The notes: generated by a model not told the origin, from the letters alone. Positions 1-6,585 are shown, counted from the first letter of the stretch. The stretch is DNA of 13,500 nt from Pseudoflavonifractor sp964504285 (GCA_964504285.1 CAZDDZ010000076.1:1-13500); one strand, 5' to 3'. Program-made: numbers and translations.

Positions 1-52
1 TTAGGTTCTTATGCAGCAATGTGTTGGGGTTCGAGTCCCCATGCCCGCACCA
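1..52 (+). tRNA. tRNA-Leu, 3' part (5' end outside window), probable UAG anticodon
   Basis: The window opens inside the anticodon loop. The TTAGG at 1-5 fits U33 followed by anticodon TAG at 2-4. A longer-than-normal variable region (about 12-24) fits a class II tRNA. The T arm is clear: stem TGGGG (25-29), loop TTCGAGT, stem CCCCA (37-41). The acceptor 3' strand TGCCCGC (42-48) is followed by discriminator A49 and an encoded CCA (50-52). A GCGGGCA-type acceptor with A73 fits bacterial tRNA-Leu. Because the 5' half is missing, the isotype rests on the variable region and anticodon position; Leu is likely, not proven. Confidence 0.75.
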
Positions 53-57
53 AAAAT
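43..57 (+). repeat. Direct repeat copy 1, tRNA 3' end
   Basis: These 15 bases, GCCCGCACCAAAAAT, cover the last part of the acceptor stem, the CCA and the first A/T bases after it. They recur exactly at 438-452. tRNA 3' ends are the classic attachment site for tyrosine-recombinase elements, so the pair resembles attL/attR. Confidence 0.6.
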
Positions 58-90
58 CTCCAATCTGAAGATTGGAGATTTTTTTATTTT
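53..90 (+). terminator. Intrinsic terminator of the tRNA
   Basis: Ten base pairs, ATCTCCAATC (56-65) with GATTGGAGAT (70-79), close a TGAA loop. The stem extends into flanking A/T pairs and is followed by a T-rich run at 80-90. It starts directly after the CCA end, as expected for a tRNA transcript. If 58-452 is an insertion, this terminator came with it. Confidence 0.85.
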
Positions 91-117
91 GTAGTAAAAT
101 TTTTATGGGAATTAATA

Positions 118-123
118 TATAAT
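118..123 (+). promoter_or_regulatory. Possible -10 box of the zinc-ribbon gene
   Basis: A perfect TATAAT lies 8 bp before the ribosome-binding site of the 145-372 gene. No good -35 box sits at 16-18 bp spacing; the nearest TTGTAG (89-94) is 23 bp away. The resulting leader would be only about 15 nt. Confidence 0.35.
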
Positions 124-144
124 CCACGCAGAGGAGGTTTTAAA

Positions 145-372
145 ATGATATGCCCATATTGTAATCAAGGTATGGAACTTGGCAGCATTCAGGCAGATAA
201 TCTTTTATCATGGACACCGGAAGGTGAATCCCTAAAAGGCGCTACTCGGTGGGCAAAGAGCTCAAAAAGTATAGTTTTAGCTAAATACTTTTTGCTTTCC
301 CCTGCTGTTGTCAATGCGTTTTATTGTCCGAACTGTCAGAAAATAATAATTGATGTAGACAACGCAAAATGA
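145..372 (+). CDS. Small zinc-ribbon protein, DUF6487-like
   Basis: A 75-residue protein with a four-cysteine zinc ribbon split between its two ends: C3-P-Y-C6 near the start and C61-P-N-C64 near the end. Between them are a conserved-looking GSIQADN...SWTPEGE segment and a hydrophobic patch (about 43-58). The MxCPYCxxxMxxGxI start and YxCPxCxKIIID end match my memory of the DUF6487 (PF20097) family, whose function is unknown; no search was run. The start is fixed by the ribosome-binding site GAGGAGG (131-137), 7 bp before the ATG. A longer in-frame reading from base 19 would begin inside the tRNA and is rejected. The gene stands alone between a tRNA terminator and the second copy of the tRNA-end repeat, which suggests it came with an insertion. 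Confidence 0.8.
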   Translation: MICPYCNQGMELGSIQADNLLSWTPEGESLKGATRWAKSSKSIVLAKYFLLSPAVVNAFYCPNCQKIIIDVDNAK

Positions 373-437
373 GCATAACACGAAATTGTGGTAATATTTA
401 AATCCCCCTAAAAAGGCAATGATAACATTAATACACA

Positions 438-452
438 GCCCGCACCAAAAAT
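438..452 (+). repeat. Direct repeat copy 2, tRNA 3'-end duplicate
   Basis: Exact 15-base copy of 43-57, with no homology to the tRNA on its 5' side. A chance match anchored on the tRNA end and lying within 400 bp is unlikely. It fits the distal attachment site of something inserted at the tRNA-Leu gene. Confidence 0.6.
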
Positions 453-505
453 AAAGGCCAAAAAAAGGCTTGCATCCATTTTTACCTGTTGAAACATGCA
501 CATAT

Positions 506-543
506 AATCCGAACCCAACCTCATTCGGGGTTGGGTTCGGATT
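506..543. terminator. Strong hairpin between convergent genes, possible terminator
   Basis: Fifteen perfect base pairs (506-520 with 529-543) enclose an 8-nt loop. It lies in the 229-bp gap between the zinc-ribbon gene and the convergent DUF3888-like gene. Neither strand has a good T run after the stem, so termination is uncertain. It may be the original tRNA-Leu terminator, displaced when 58-452 was inserted. Nothing else that looks coding is seen in 373-601. Confidence 0.5.
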
Positions 544-601
544 TGTGCCATACCTTTAAAATCGCAAAAATACCGGATAACGACAATGACTGCTTGTTTT
601 T

Positions 602-1069
602 TTATTCAGCAGGCGGAAGTTCCTTTTGTATAGAAATTAGATTATCCGGCAAAGGGTAACTTTTAAGATGTCTAAAAGATACCGGCATAATTTCTCCGGA
701 ATGGTTTACTTGAAACGTAATTTTATCTTCGCCAACAGTATCATGCGGCCCTATGTATGGCAATGAGTAAAATGTAATCTCAATCTTTGCCCCATTCTCC
801 TTTATACTGTCTACATAGGTTGAGTAGTAAGCTACCGTGGGTGGCATCGTATAGTAGCTTTGGTAAAACAGGTCATTTTGCACCTGTATTTCGTCAATAA
901 ATAACCAAACCAATAATCTGTTTTCAGTGCTTTGGTCTTCCCATGCAGCCAGCGCCACTTGGGCTGAATTGTTTTGACGGTTGTGAAGCAGGCACGTGAT
1001 TAGCCCAATCGCAAAGAGAAAGGCAAGAATTATAACTCTAACTTTAACCCATTTAATTTTGACTACCAC
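602..1069 (-). CDS. Membrane-anchored or secreted DUF3888-like protein
   Basis: About 155 residues. A short Lys/Arg-containing N-terminus (VKIKWVKVR) is followed by a hydrophobic stretch (VIILAFLFAIGLITCLL), a signal anchor or uncleaved signal peptide; the rest should lie outside the membrane. The remainder, with LLVWLFIDEIQ, a YY pair, IEITFYSLPYIGPHDT, DKITFQV and VSFRHL, fits my memory of DUF3888, a family of unknown function in spore-forming Firmicutes; no search was run. The start is chosen as GTG (1069-1067) because GAGGTGA (1081-1075) is then a properly spaced ribosome-binding site. ATG at 1075 and GTG at 1078 are in frame but overlap that site. The gene is alone, on the minus strand, and AT-rich. 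Its stop faces the hairpin at 506-543. Confidence 0.65.
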   Translation of the reverse strand: MVVKIKWVKVRVIILAFLFAIGLITCLLHNRQNNSAQVALAAWEDQSTENRLLVWLFIDEIQVQNDLFYQSYYTMPPTVAYYSTYVDSIKENGAKIEITFYSLPYIGPHDTVGEDKITFQVNHSGEIMPVSFRHLKSYPLPDNLISIQKELPPAE

Positions 1070-1125
1070 AAACATCACCTCATTAAATGAATATGTGATA
1101 AGTCAAATAAAAGAAGCCTTGGCAT

Positions 1126-1144
1126 GTGGGCACTCTGTGCCCAC
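1126..1144 (-). terminator. Possible terminator of the leftward glt-glnA operon
   Basis: A perfect 8-bp stem, GTGGGCAC with GTGCCCAC, has a 3-nt loop and lies about 50 bp beyond the stop of the ANTAR gene. Read on the minus strand, the T-rich stretch CTTCTTTTATTT follows only some 10 nt later, so it is a weak intrinsic terminator at best. A second imperfect hairpin (1166-1173 with 1183-1190) abuts the ANTAR stop codon. Confidence 0.4.
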
Positions 1145-1190
1145 GCACCGAGAAATTAGCCACGGCACAGAACACGCCGGCAGTTCTCTG

Positions 1191-1820
1191 TTAACCAGAC
1201 GGAGCGCGGGGCGATGACGGGCTGACAGAGGGTGGGGCTGCATACGTCTGCAAAATACCCTCTGCAATTTCGCGGCGCGTAACACAGCGATCCATGGCCT
1301 GCTTTTCGATAAATCTGTGGGCGTCTGCCTCGGCCATTTTGCAGGCATTGATCAGCGCCCATTTGGCACGGTTTACAATCCGAATCTCCGCCATTTTCTC
1401 CTCCAGCGAAATTGTCTTGCGTTCCAGACGGCGCAAGCGCTCCCGCATTGCGCGCATCCAGTCCAGCGATTGGAGCATGACAGGCAAGGAGGTTGGCTTG
1501 CGCAGGGCCAGCACACCGTAATCAAACACCTTAAGATAGGTCTCCTCGTAGACCTCGTTTCGAACCAAGAGCAAGACCACCGCGTGTTTATCCAGGCAAA
1601 TATCAATGGCCAGTTTCCGTCCAAAATCGTCCGGGAGCGGCGTGTTGACAATGACGAGATCATACGCTCGTTCTGCCATAAGGTGCTGAGCCTCTGTGGC
1701 GCTAAACGCAATATGGACGGGGTCGTACTCCGTTTCGGGAAGCAGTGTGCAAAGCGACCGGTTAAATTTTTCCGTGGCAGAAACTACTAAAACGCTATAT
1801 AGATGCTCTTGCAAAGGCAC
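1191..1820 (-). CDS. ANTAR-domain antiterminator with degenerate receiver (NasT/AmiR-like)
   Basis: A 209-residue regulator. Residues about 8-120 form a CheY-like receiver fold, but the acidic pair is replaced (VLVVSAT) and the phospho-acceptor position reads VIVNTPLPDD, with Asn59 where Asp is expected. The switch Lys survives (LRKP). A coiled-coil linker (RERLRRLERKTISLEEKMAE) leads into an ANTAR domain at about 139-193, with VNRAKWALINACKMAEADAHRFIEKQAM and REIAEGIL. ANTAR domains bind RNA hairpins with A1/G4 hexaloops and stop terminators from forming. A Ser/Pro-rich tail ends the protein. GTG 1820 is chosen because GGGAGGTGG lies just upstream; an in-frame GTG at 1841 would place that site inside the gene. 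It is the last gene of the operon, 38 bp after glnA. Likely targets are the leaders at 6530-6549 and 6685-6702. Confidence 0.9.
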   Translation of the reverse strand: MPLQEHLYSVLVVSATEKFNRSLCTLLPETEYDPVHIAFSATEAQHLMAERAYDLVIVNTPLPDDFGRKLAIDICLDKHAVVLLLVRNEVYEETYLKVFDYGVLALRKPTSLPVMLQSLDWMRAMRERLRRLERKTISLEEKMAEIRIVNRAKWALINACKMAEADAHRFIEKQAMDRCVTRREIAEGILQTYAAPPSVSPSSPRAPSG

Positions 1821-1858
1821 GCTTCGCCACCTCCCTTCCACAAACTGTGCGGCATCCG

Positions 1859-3067
1859 CTATTTCACGTAGGAGGCGAGAATCGTCCCCGGCATATGCGC
1901 ACTGATAAAGTCGCTCGCTTTCGCGATCTCTTTTGCCTGCGACAGAGTAAGTGGAAGCTGGTCGAACTGCCCCAGTACGTCCTGGGTTGCCGTATACAGG
2001 TTAATGTCCGCCACAGGGGGCAGTTCCGCATTGCTTTTAATGCCGTACAGGCCGGCATAAATCAGCAGCGCATAGGCAATATACGGATTGGCGCAAGGGT
2101 CGGGCGAGCGGAGTTCCGCGCGGCGAAATTCCCCCGTGGCCGCTGGGATACGAACCAACTGAGAGCGATTTTCGGCAGACCAGGAAATATACCGGGGGGC
2201 TTTATTGCTGCCCAGGCGCTCATAGGACGCTTCCTGCGGGTTGAGAAAAACCGTCATCTCCGCCACGTGGGCCAGCACGCCCGCGATGGCAGACGCCAGC
2301 ACGGTCTCTGTGCCCTTTTGCTTGACAGAAAAGTTAATATGCATGCCGTTGCCGGGTTGGTTTTCCAGGGGCTTTGGGGAAAAGTCGGCGGCAAGGCCGT
2401 TTCGGTTGGCCACAGTTTTGACAACAGTGCAGAAGGTTACTGCACTGTCGGCGGCAGTAATTGGGTCAGAATAGCGGAAATCAATTTCATTTTGCCCCGG
2501 ACCACCCTCATGGTGGGAACTTTCGGGACGAATCCCCATCTGCTCCAGCGTCATGCAGATTTCCCGGCGAATATTCTCCCCCTTGTCCTCAGGCGCAATG
2601 TCCATATATCCCGCCTCGTCATAGGGCTCCTTTGTCGGCCTTCCATGCTCGTCTCGCCGGAAGAGATAAAACTCCAATTCAGAACCGAATTGAAAAAAAT
2701 ATCCCTCCTGCTCGGCTTCGGCAACCGCCCGCTTCAGCATCTGGCGCGTATCCCCCTCAAAGGGGGCGCCGTTGGGCCATGTAATATCACAGAACATGCG
2801 CACCACCTTCCCATGCTCGGGACGCCACGGCAGTACCGCCAGTGTGGATGGGTCCGGATGGAGGAAAAGATCCGAGTGCAATTCGCCCCCAAAGCCCTCA
2901 ATAGAGGACGCATCGATGGCAATGCCGAATGTAAAAGCGCGATCCAGCTCCTCGGACAGAATGGAAATGTTCTTTTGCTTCCCAAACACATCACAGAAGG
3001 CGAGGCGGATAAACTTTACCTCCTCTTCGATAACGAACTGCACAACTTCTTCTCTGGAATATTTCAT
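1859..3067 (-). CDS. glnA: Glutamine synthetase, type I, short form
   Basis: Makes glutamine from glutamate, ammonia and ATP in the cytoplasm. At 402 residues it is shorter than the usual ~440-470 and lacks an adenylylation-site C-terminus. Recognisable elements: IDASSIEGF (51-59), ELEFYLF (130-136), HHEGGPGQNEID (185-196), NGMHINFS (240-247), NRSQLVRIP (300-308) and RRAELRSPDPCANPY (315-329). One oddity is the flap loop: bacterial type I enzymes read like RLVPGYEAP, with a catalytic Glu, whereas here it reads RLGSNKAP, with Lys289 at the Glu position and a one-residue deletion. This was aligned by eye. It sits between the glutamate synthase genes and the ANTAR gene, 14 bp after the GXGXG subunit, so product and consumer are made together. 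Glutamine synthetase identity is sure; full activity is less so. Confidence 0.95.
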   Translation of the reverse strand: MKYSREEVVQFVIEEEVKFIRLAFCDVFGKQKNISILSEELDRAFTFGIAIDASSIEGFGGELHSDLFLHPDPSTLAVLPWRPEHGKVVRMFCDITWPNGAPFEGDTRQMLKRAVAEAEQEGYFFQFGSELEFYLFRRDEHGRPTKEPYDEAGYMDIAPEDKGENIRREICMTLEQMGIRPESSHHEGGPGQNEIDFRYSDPITAADSAVTFCTVVKTVANRNGLAADFSPKPLENQPGNGMHINFSVKQKGTETVLASAIAGVLAHVAEMTVFLNPQEASYERLGSNKAPRYISWSAENRSQLVRIPAATGEFRRAELRSPDPCANPYIAYALLIYAGLYGIKSNAELPPVADINLYTATQDVLGQFDQLPLTLSQAKEIAKASDFISAHMPGTILASYVK

Positions 3068-3081
3068 AGCGCACCTGCTTT

Positions 3082-3801
3082 CTAATTTGCCACATACATC
3101 TGCTGGTATGGATTTTTGCTGCCCGGCACAATTTTGGTAAAGGGAAGCTTCTTTATCTCGCTGATATCATAATCAAAGAGTGTGCAAAATTGCAAGAGAT
3201 GCGCCTCAATTTCCCGCAAATCCTCCTCAGTAGCCGGCTGCACGGTGACGTGCTCCGGAAAACGGATTCCAGCGCAGTCGGAGCGGAGGAACATCTTCCC
3301 TCCATGCATTCCGGTACAGGGAAAGTCACCAACAATGTCACCGCTGCAATCAAGGCCCAGAACCACAATGAGTCCGCCGGCCTGATACTCGCCCAGAAAG
3401 CTACCGCAGCAGCCGCCGATAACCATCACCGGGCGCTTTTCCCTATATTCCTTCATATGGATGCCCACCCTGTAACCCGCGCTCCCGCGGACAAAAATTG
3501 AACCGCCGCGCATGGCATATCCTGCGGCGTCGCCAATGTTTCCATGGACAATAATTTTCCCGCCGTTCATGGTATCACCAACCGCATCCTGTGCATTGCC
3601 GCGGACGACCACCTCTGCGCCGTTGAGATAAGCTCCAAGGGCATTGCCCGGCGTTCCCGATAGTTCTATTTTACCGCTGCTCAGTCCGGCTGCAATAAAG
3701 CGCTGGCCCAGGCAGCCTAAAACCGCAACCTCATCTCCGCATTCCCGTATCTGGCGATTGACCGTCCTATAATCCAGCTTCGCCCCATTTAATGATACCA
3801 T
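3082..3801 (-). CDS. Glutamate synthase GXGXG (beta-helix) subunit
   Basis: A 239-residue protein matching the C-terminal GXGXG domain of the glutamate synthase large subunit, here a separate gene as in archaeal-type split enzymes and GlxC. The body is a run of short beta-helix turns rich in glycine: SGTPGNALGAYLNGAEVVVRG, DTMNGGKIIVHGNIGDAAGYAMRGGSIFVRGSAGYRVG, then GGLIVVLGL and MHGGKMFLRS. In complete enzymes this domain is a structural scaffold joining the catalytic parts, without its own active site. GGAGGTGTG lies shortly before the ATG and fixes the start. It follows the FMN subunit by 37 bp and precedes glnA by 14 bp. The function is inferred from family and context, since related GXGXG proteins also occur in formylmethanofuran dehydrogenase. 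Confidence 0.9.
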   Translation of the reverse strand: MVSLNGAKLDYRTVNRQIRECGDEVAVLGCLGQRFIAAGLSSGKIELSGTPGNALGAYLNGAEVVVRGNAQDAVGDTMNGGKIIVHGNIGDAAGYAMRGGSIFVRGSAGYRVGIHMKEYREKRPVMVIGGCCGSFLGEYQAGGLIVVLGLDCSGDIVGDFPCTGMHGGKMFLRSDCAGIRFPEHVTVQPATEEDLREIEAHLLQFCTLFDYDISEIKKLPFTKIVPGSKNPYQQMYVAN

Positions 3802-3838
3802 ATCTATATCACACCTCCAAGCTTTTTTCTACGCGACA

Positions 3839-5344
3839 TTATGCCCCCGCGTGGGAAATTCCCAGAATTTCCAGTTCCTCTTTACTCAGGCCAATCCCCC
3901 GCAGCATTAGCCGGTTGCCACGCAACGACTCCACTGCGTTAATGCCCATGCCACCCATCATTTCCTTAATCTCATGCCGCCAGGCATCCATTAAATTGAC
4001 CAGCCGCTGACTGCCCGCAACGGGGTCAAGTCGTTTGACCAGCTCCGGATTTTGTGTGGCAATGCCCCAATTGCACATTCCGCTCTGGCAGGTGCGGCAT
4101 AGGTGGCAGCCCAGGGCAAGTAGCGCCGCCGTTCCGATATAGCAGGCATCTGCTCCCAGAGCAATGGCCTTGACTACGTCTGCGGCACTGCGGATACTGC
4201 CGCCTACAATGAGAGAGACATAGTTTCGTATTCCCTCCTCTCGCAGCCGCGTATCCACGGCGGCAAGGGCCAGTTCAATGGGAATACCCACATTATCCCG
4301 GATCCGAGTAGGCGCAGCCCCTGTACCGCCGCGAAAGCCGTCTATGGCAATAATGTCTGCGCCGCTTCTGGCGATGCCACTTGCAATGGCGGCAATATTG
4401 TGCACGGCGGCAACCTTAACAATAATAGGCTTTTTGTACTGCGTCGCCTCTTTGAGGGAATACACCAGTTGGCGCAGGTCCTCAATAGAATAGATGTCGT
4501 GATGTGGTGCGGGTGAAATGGCATCCGAGCCCTCGGGGATCATACGCGTGCGTGACACGTCCCCTACAATTTTTGCTCCCGGCAGATGTCCGCCGATGCC
4601 CGGCTTGGCACCCTGGCCCATCTTAATCTCAATAGCAGCTCCGGCCTCCAGATAATTTTCATAGACGCCGAAGCGACCGGAGGCGACCTGTACGATTGTA
4701 TTAGCTCCGTAAGGGTAAAAGTTTTCGTGCAGCCCACCTTCCCCCGTGTTGTAGCAAATCCCCAGCCGACTTGCGGCGGTGGCAAGGCTCTGATGGACGT
4801 TATAGCTGATCGAACCGTAGCTCATAGCAGAAAAAAGGACGGGCATGGATAGTTTAAGCTGCGGGGTAAGGTTATCCAGCATATCCCCCGCACTGTTGCG
4901 CACTATTTTGCCTGGCTTATGCCCCAAAAACACACGGGTCTCCATTGGCTCACGCAGGGGATCGATAGACGGGTTTGTTACCTGGGAGGCATTGATTAGA
5001 ATTTTGTCCCAATAGACCGGAAAAGGCTTGGGGTTCCCCATGGAGGACAGCAGCACACCGCCGCTGGCTGCCTGCTTGTAAATTTCGTGAATGGTATCGC
5101 CGGACCAGTTGGCGTTTTCCCTCAGGGCGCAGTCGCTTTTAATAATTTTCAGCGCCCGAGTGGGACAGAACGCAACACAGCGTTGGCAGTTGACACAGTT
5201 TAACTCGTCACTGACTATTCTTCCGCTGTCCGGGTCATAGTGATGGACTCCATTTGCGCACTGCTGCTGGCAGATGTGGCAGGTAGTGCAGCGGTCCTGA
5301 TTGCGCACCACCTCAAATTCGGGATAAATAAATGAGATTCCCAT
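3839..5344 (-). CDS. gltB: Glutamate synthase FMN/Fe-S catalytic subunit with N-terminal ferredoxin domain
   Basis: A 501-residue protein. Residues 1-65 hold a two-cluster ferredoxin: Cys 19/22/25/29 and 50/53/56/60, the latter ending in CP. The rest is the FMN-binding barrel that reduces 2-oxoglutarate plus ammonia to glutamate: LFSAMSYGSIS, NTGEGG, IKMGQGAKPGIGGHLPG, DGFRGGTGAAP, SLIVGGSIRSAADVVKA and IGTAALLALGC. A CHLCRTCQSGMCNWGIATQ motif near residue 375 supplies the 3Fe-4S cysteines. In one-polypeptide enzymes this is the centre of GltB; here the glutaminase and GXGXG domains are separate genes. The start ATG overlaps the stop of the upstream gene (TGATG), with GGAGGG before it, so the two are translationally coupled. 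A 100-residue in-frame extension upstream lies inside that gene in another frame and is not real. No GltD-like pyridine nucleotide subunit is nearby, so electrons may come from ferredoxin. Confidence 0.95.
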   Translation of the reverse strand: MGISFIYPEFEVVRNQDRCTTCHICQQQCANGVHHYDPDSGRIVSDELNCVNCQRCVAFCPTRALKIIKSDCALRENANWSGDTIHEIYKQAASGGVLLSSMGNPKPFPVYWDKILINASQVTNPSIDPLREPMETRVFLGHKPGKIVRNSAGDMLDNLTPQLKLSMPVLFSAMSYGSISYNVHQSLATAASRLGICYNTGEGGLHENFYPYGANTIVQVASGRFGVYENYLEAGAAIEIKMGQGAKPGIGGHLPGAKIVGDVSRTRMIPEGSDAISPAPHHDIYSIEDLRQLVYSLKEATQYKKPIIVKVAAVHNIAAIASGIARSGADIIAIDGFRGGTGAAPTRIRDNVGIPIELALAAVDTRLREEGIRNYVSLIVGGSIRSAADVVKAIALGADACYIGTAALLALGCHLCRTCQSGMCNWGIATQNPELVKRLDPVAGSQRLVNLMDAWRHEIKEMMGGMGINAVESLRGNRLMLRGIGLSKEELEILGISHAGA

Positions 5345-6435
5345 CAGTATTGTCCCTCCTTCACCCTGACAATCACCGGCACACCGCCGGCAGGGGCATA
5401 AATATGCTCTGCGTCTGGCTCCATAGCTCGGATTGCTGCCTCTTCGCTTGCAATGTAAACCCGGTCGTCCTTTTCCGCAACCACCATGGAGCGCAGCTTC
5501 AGCCGGTCGTTCAGGGCCATCAGCCCGCCCTCGAAACCGAGCAGGATGGAAAATGGGCCCGTGATCAGAAGGCTGGAGAACGCGGTGCGCAGATAGGTCA
5601 GTTTTTTCATCATCGTCTCCTCCTGCCGGGCGATGGTGTCCCAAAACGGCGCGGCTATAACGGCGGCCAGTTCCTCCAGGGTCAAGCCCTGGCGGCGCAG
5701 CAGATAGTCGGCAATATAAGCGATGACCTCAGTGTCAGTCTGAAGTGTACATTGATAGCCAAACATCTCAATGAATCGGCGGTTGGCGTCGTAGGAGGAG
5801 ATTTCTCCATTGTGTACCACCGAATAGTCCAGCAGTGCGAAAGGATGTGCGCCGCCCCACCAGCCGGGTGTGTTGGTGGGATACCGGCCGTGGGCCGTCC
5901 AGGAATACGCCTCGTATTCTTCCAGTCTGTAAAAATATCCCACATCCTCAGGAAAGCCCACCGCTTTGAACGCACCCATGTTTTTTCCGCAAGAGAATAC
6001 GTAACAGCCGGTCATTGCCGTGTTAATTTTTGTTACAGTGCGCACTACATATTCCTTCTCATCCAGCTGCATGCGGGCGAGAATGGAGGCCAGCGGAGAT
6101 ACAAAATAGCGCCAGATGAGGGGTTCGTCCGTAATAGCTGCCGTTTTTCGAACGGGAATTGGCTCCGCTTTCACCACCTCAAAGTGCTCCTTTAAAAACT
6201 GCTCGCACTCGTTTCGGCGGGCAGTATCGGTGAAGAAAAGATGTAGTGCATACTGCTCTTGAAACGCGGGATAGATTCCGTAGCCTGCAAACCCGCCGCC
6301 CAGACCGTTTGAGCGGTCGTGCATAGGTATCATGCTTTTTATAATCTGTTCCCCTGATCTGCGCACCCCTTCCCTTGAAATCATCGCCGCAATGGCACAA
6401 CCGGACGGGATTCTGATCTGACCCTCAATTTTCAT
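5344..6435 (-). CDS. Glutamate synthase glutaminase subunit (class II amidotransferase, GltB1/GlxB type)
   Basis: A 363-residue Ntn-type glutamine amidotransferase that would release ammonia from glutamine for the FMN subunit. The catalytic Cys is at residue 13 (SGCAIAAM), so a 12-residue propeptide must be removed, as in GltB and PurF, to expose it. Other family marks: HGRYPTNTPGWWGGAHPF (compare RFSTNTxPxWxxAxPF of GltB), VVHNGEISSYDAN, and LQTDTEVIAY. The start ATG at 6435 follows AGGAAAGG. An in-frame ATG at 6474 lies inside the leader palindrome and has no ribosome-binding site. First gene of the leftward operon, with a 115-nt leader containing a terminator and an ANTAR-type hairpin. Confidence 0.92.
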   Translation of the reverse strand: MKIEGQIRIPSGCAIAAMISREGVRRSGEQIIKSMIPMHDRSNGLGGGFAGYGIYPAFQEQYALHLFFTDTARRNECEQFLKEHFEVVKAEPIPVRKTAAITDEPLIWRYFVSPLASILARMQLDEKEYVVRTVTKINTAMTGCYVFSCGKNMGAFKAVGFPEDVGYFYRLEEYEAYSWTAHGRYPTNTPGWWGGAHPFALLDYSVVHNGEISSYDANRRFIEMFGYQCTLQTDTEVIAYIADYLLRRQGLTLEELAAVIAAPFWDTIARQEETMMKKLTYLRTAFSSLLITGPFSILLGFEGGLMALNDRLKLRSMVVAEKDDRVYIASEEAAIRAMEPDAEHIYAPAGGVPVIVRVKEGQY

Positions 6436-6454
6436 ATCTGCCGTTTCCTTTCCT

Positions 6455-6484
6455 AGCCTGACTAGTGTAATCACTGGTCAGCCT
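6455..6484. repeat. Palindromic motif copy A in glt leader
   Basis: AGCCTGACTAGTG (6455-6467) and CACTGGTCAGCCT (6472-6484) surround TAAT; the inner 10-bp arms pair with a single non-Watson-Crick position. It lies between the leader terminator and the ribosome-binding site of the glutaminase subunit. The one imperfect pair is G-T on the plus strand but A-C on the transcribed minus strand, so it may be a DNA site rather than an RNA hairpin. Related copies occur at 12216-12253 and 13106-13122. Confidence 0.5.
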
Positions 6485-6490
6485 AAACGC

Positions 6491-6542
6491 AAAAAGACGC
6501 CCATTCGGAGAAGGCTGGTGCTTCTCTCGAATGAACGTCTTT
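6491..6542 (-). terminator. Leader terminator (attenuator) of the glt-glnA operon
   Basis: On the minus strand, 6542-6521 and 6513-6493 pair over about 20 bp with one bulged base and a 7-nt loop (6520-6514), followed by TTTTT (6495-6491). Two pairs (6534/6501 and 6535/6500) are G-U in the minus transcript but would be mismatches in a plus transcript, showing which strand is the RNA. It begins about 8 nt after the predicted transcription start and well before the first gene, so it is an attenuator. Its 5' arm contains the loop and 3' arm of the 6530-6549 hairpin, so only one of the two can form. Confidence 0.85.
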
Positions 6543-6549
6543 GCTCATT
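6530..6549 (-). promoter_or_regulatory. ANTAR-type hexaloop hairpin in glt leader
   Basis: In the minus-strand RNA, AAUGAGC (6549-6543) pairs with GUUCAUU (6536-6530), 7 bp including one G-U, closing the hexaloop AAAGAC (6542-6537). A at loop position 1 and G at position 4 are the features recognised by ANTAR proteins. The hairpin uses the first bases of the predicted transcript and excludes the terminator. The hairpin that could follow it has a 7-nt loop and lacks the A1/G4 pattern, unlike classic dual-hexaloop targets. Confidence 0.65.
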
Positions 6550-6556
6550 TGTGTAA

Positions 6557-6585
6557 AGTATATCTCAGGCCCTGCATGTTGTCAA
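6557..6585 (-). promoter_or_regulatory. Promoter of the leftward glt-glnA-ANTAR operon
   Basis: Minus-strand TTGACA (6585-6580), 17-bp spacer, TATACT (6562-6557), a near-consensus sigma-A promoter. Transcription should start near 6550, so the leader to the first ATG is about 115 nt. The spacer holds the 9-bp palindrome CAGGCCCTG (6566-6574, plus-strand reading). Confidence 0.85.

Larger units (their letters stand above)
58..452. mobile_element. Possible small insertion or remnant at tRNA-Leu
   Basis: The segment between and including the second 15-bp tRNA-end repeat is about 395 bp. It carries one small zinc-ribbon gene with its own ribosome-binding site and is AT-rich compared with the operons to the right. 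No integrase or transposase is present. It could be the deleted remnant of an integrative element, a passive insertion moved by an integrase elsewhere, or a local duplication. The call rests only on the repeat and composition. Confidence 0.35.

Noticed and set aside
277..501. A 74-residue Cys-rich minus-strand frame across the zinc-ribbon gene end
   Set aside because: It overlaps the better-supported plus-strand gene and the tRNA-end repeat, and has no ribosome-binding site.
1847..3085. A 412-residue open frame on the plus strand opposite glnA
   Set aside because: It is a codon-bias shadow. The minus strand carries all the glutamine synthetase motifs, and the plus frame has no ribosome-binding site or recognisable domain.
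5345..5644. A 100-residue N-terminal extension of the FMN subunit of glutamate synthase
   Set aside because: It lies within the 3' end of the glutaminase gene in another frame, has low-complexity composition, and GGAGGG marks the downstream ATG as the true start.
5332..6195. A 287-residue open frame on the plus strand opposite the glutaminase subunit
   Set aside because: The minus-strand gene has clear amidotransferase motifs and coupled start/stop signals; the plus frame resembles nothing.
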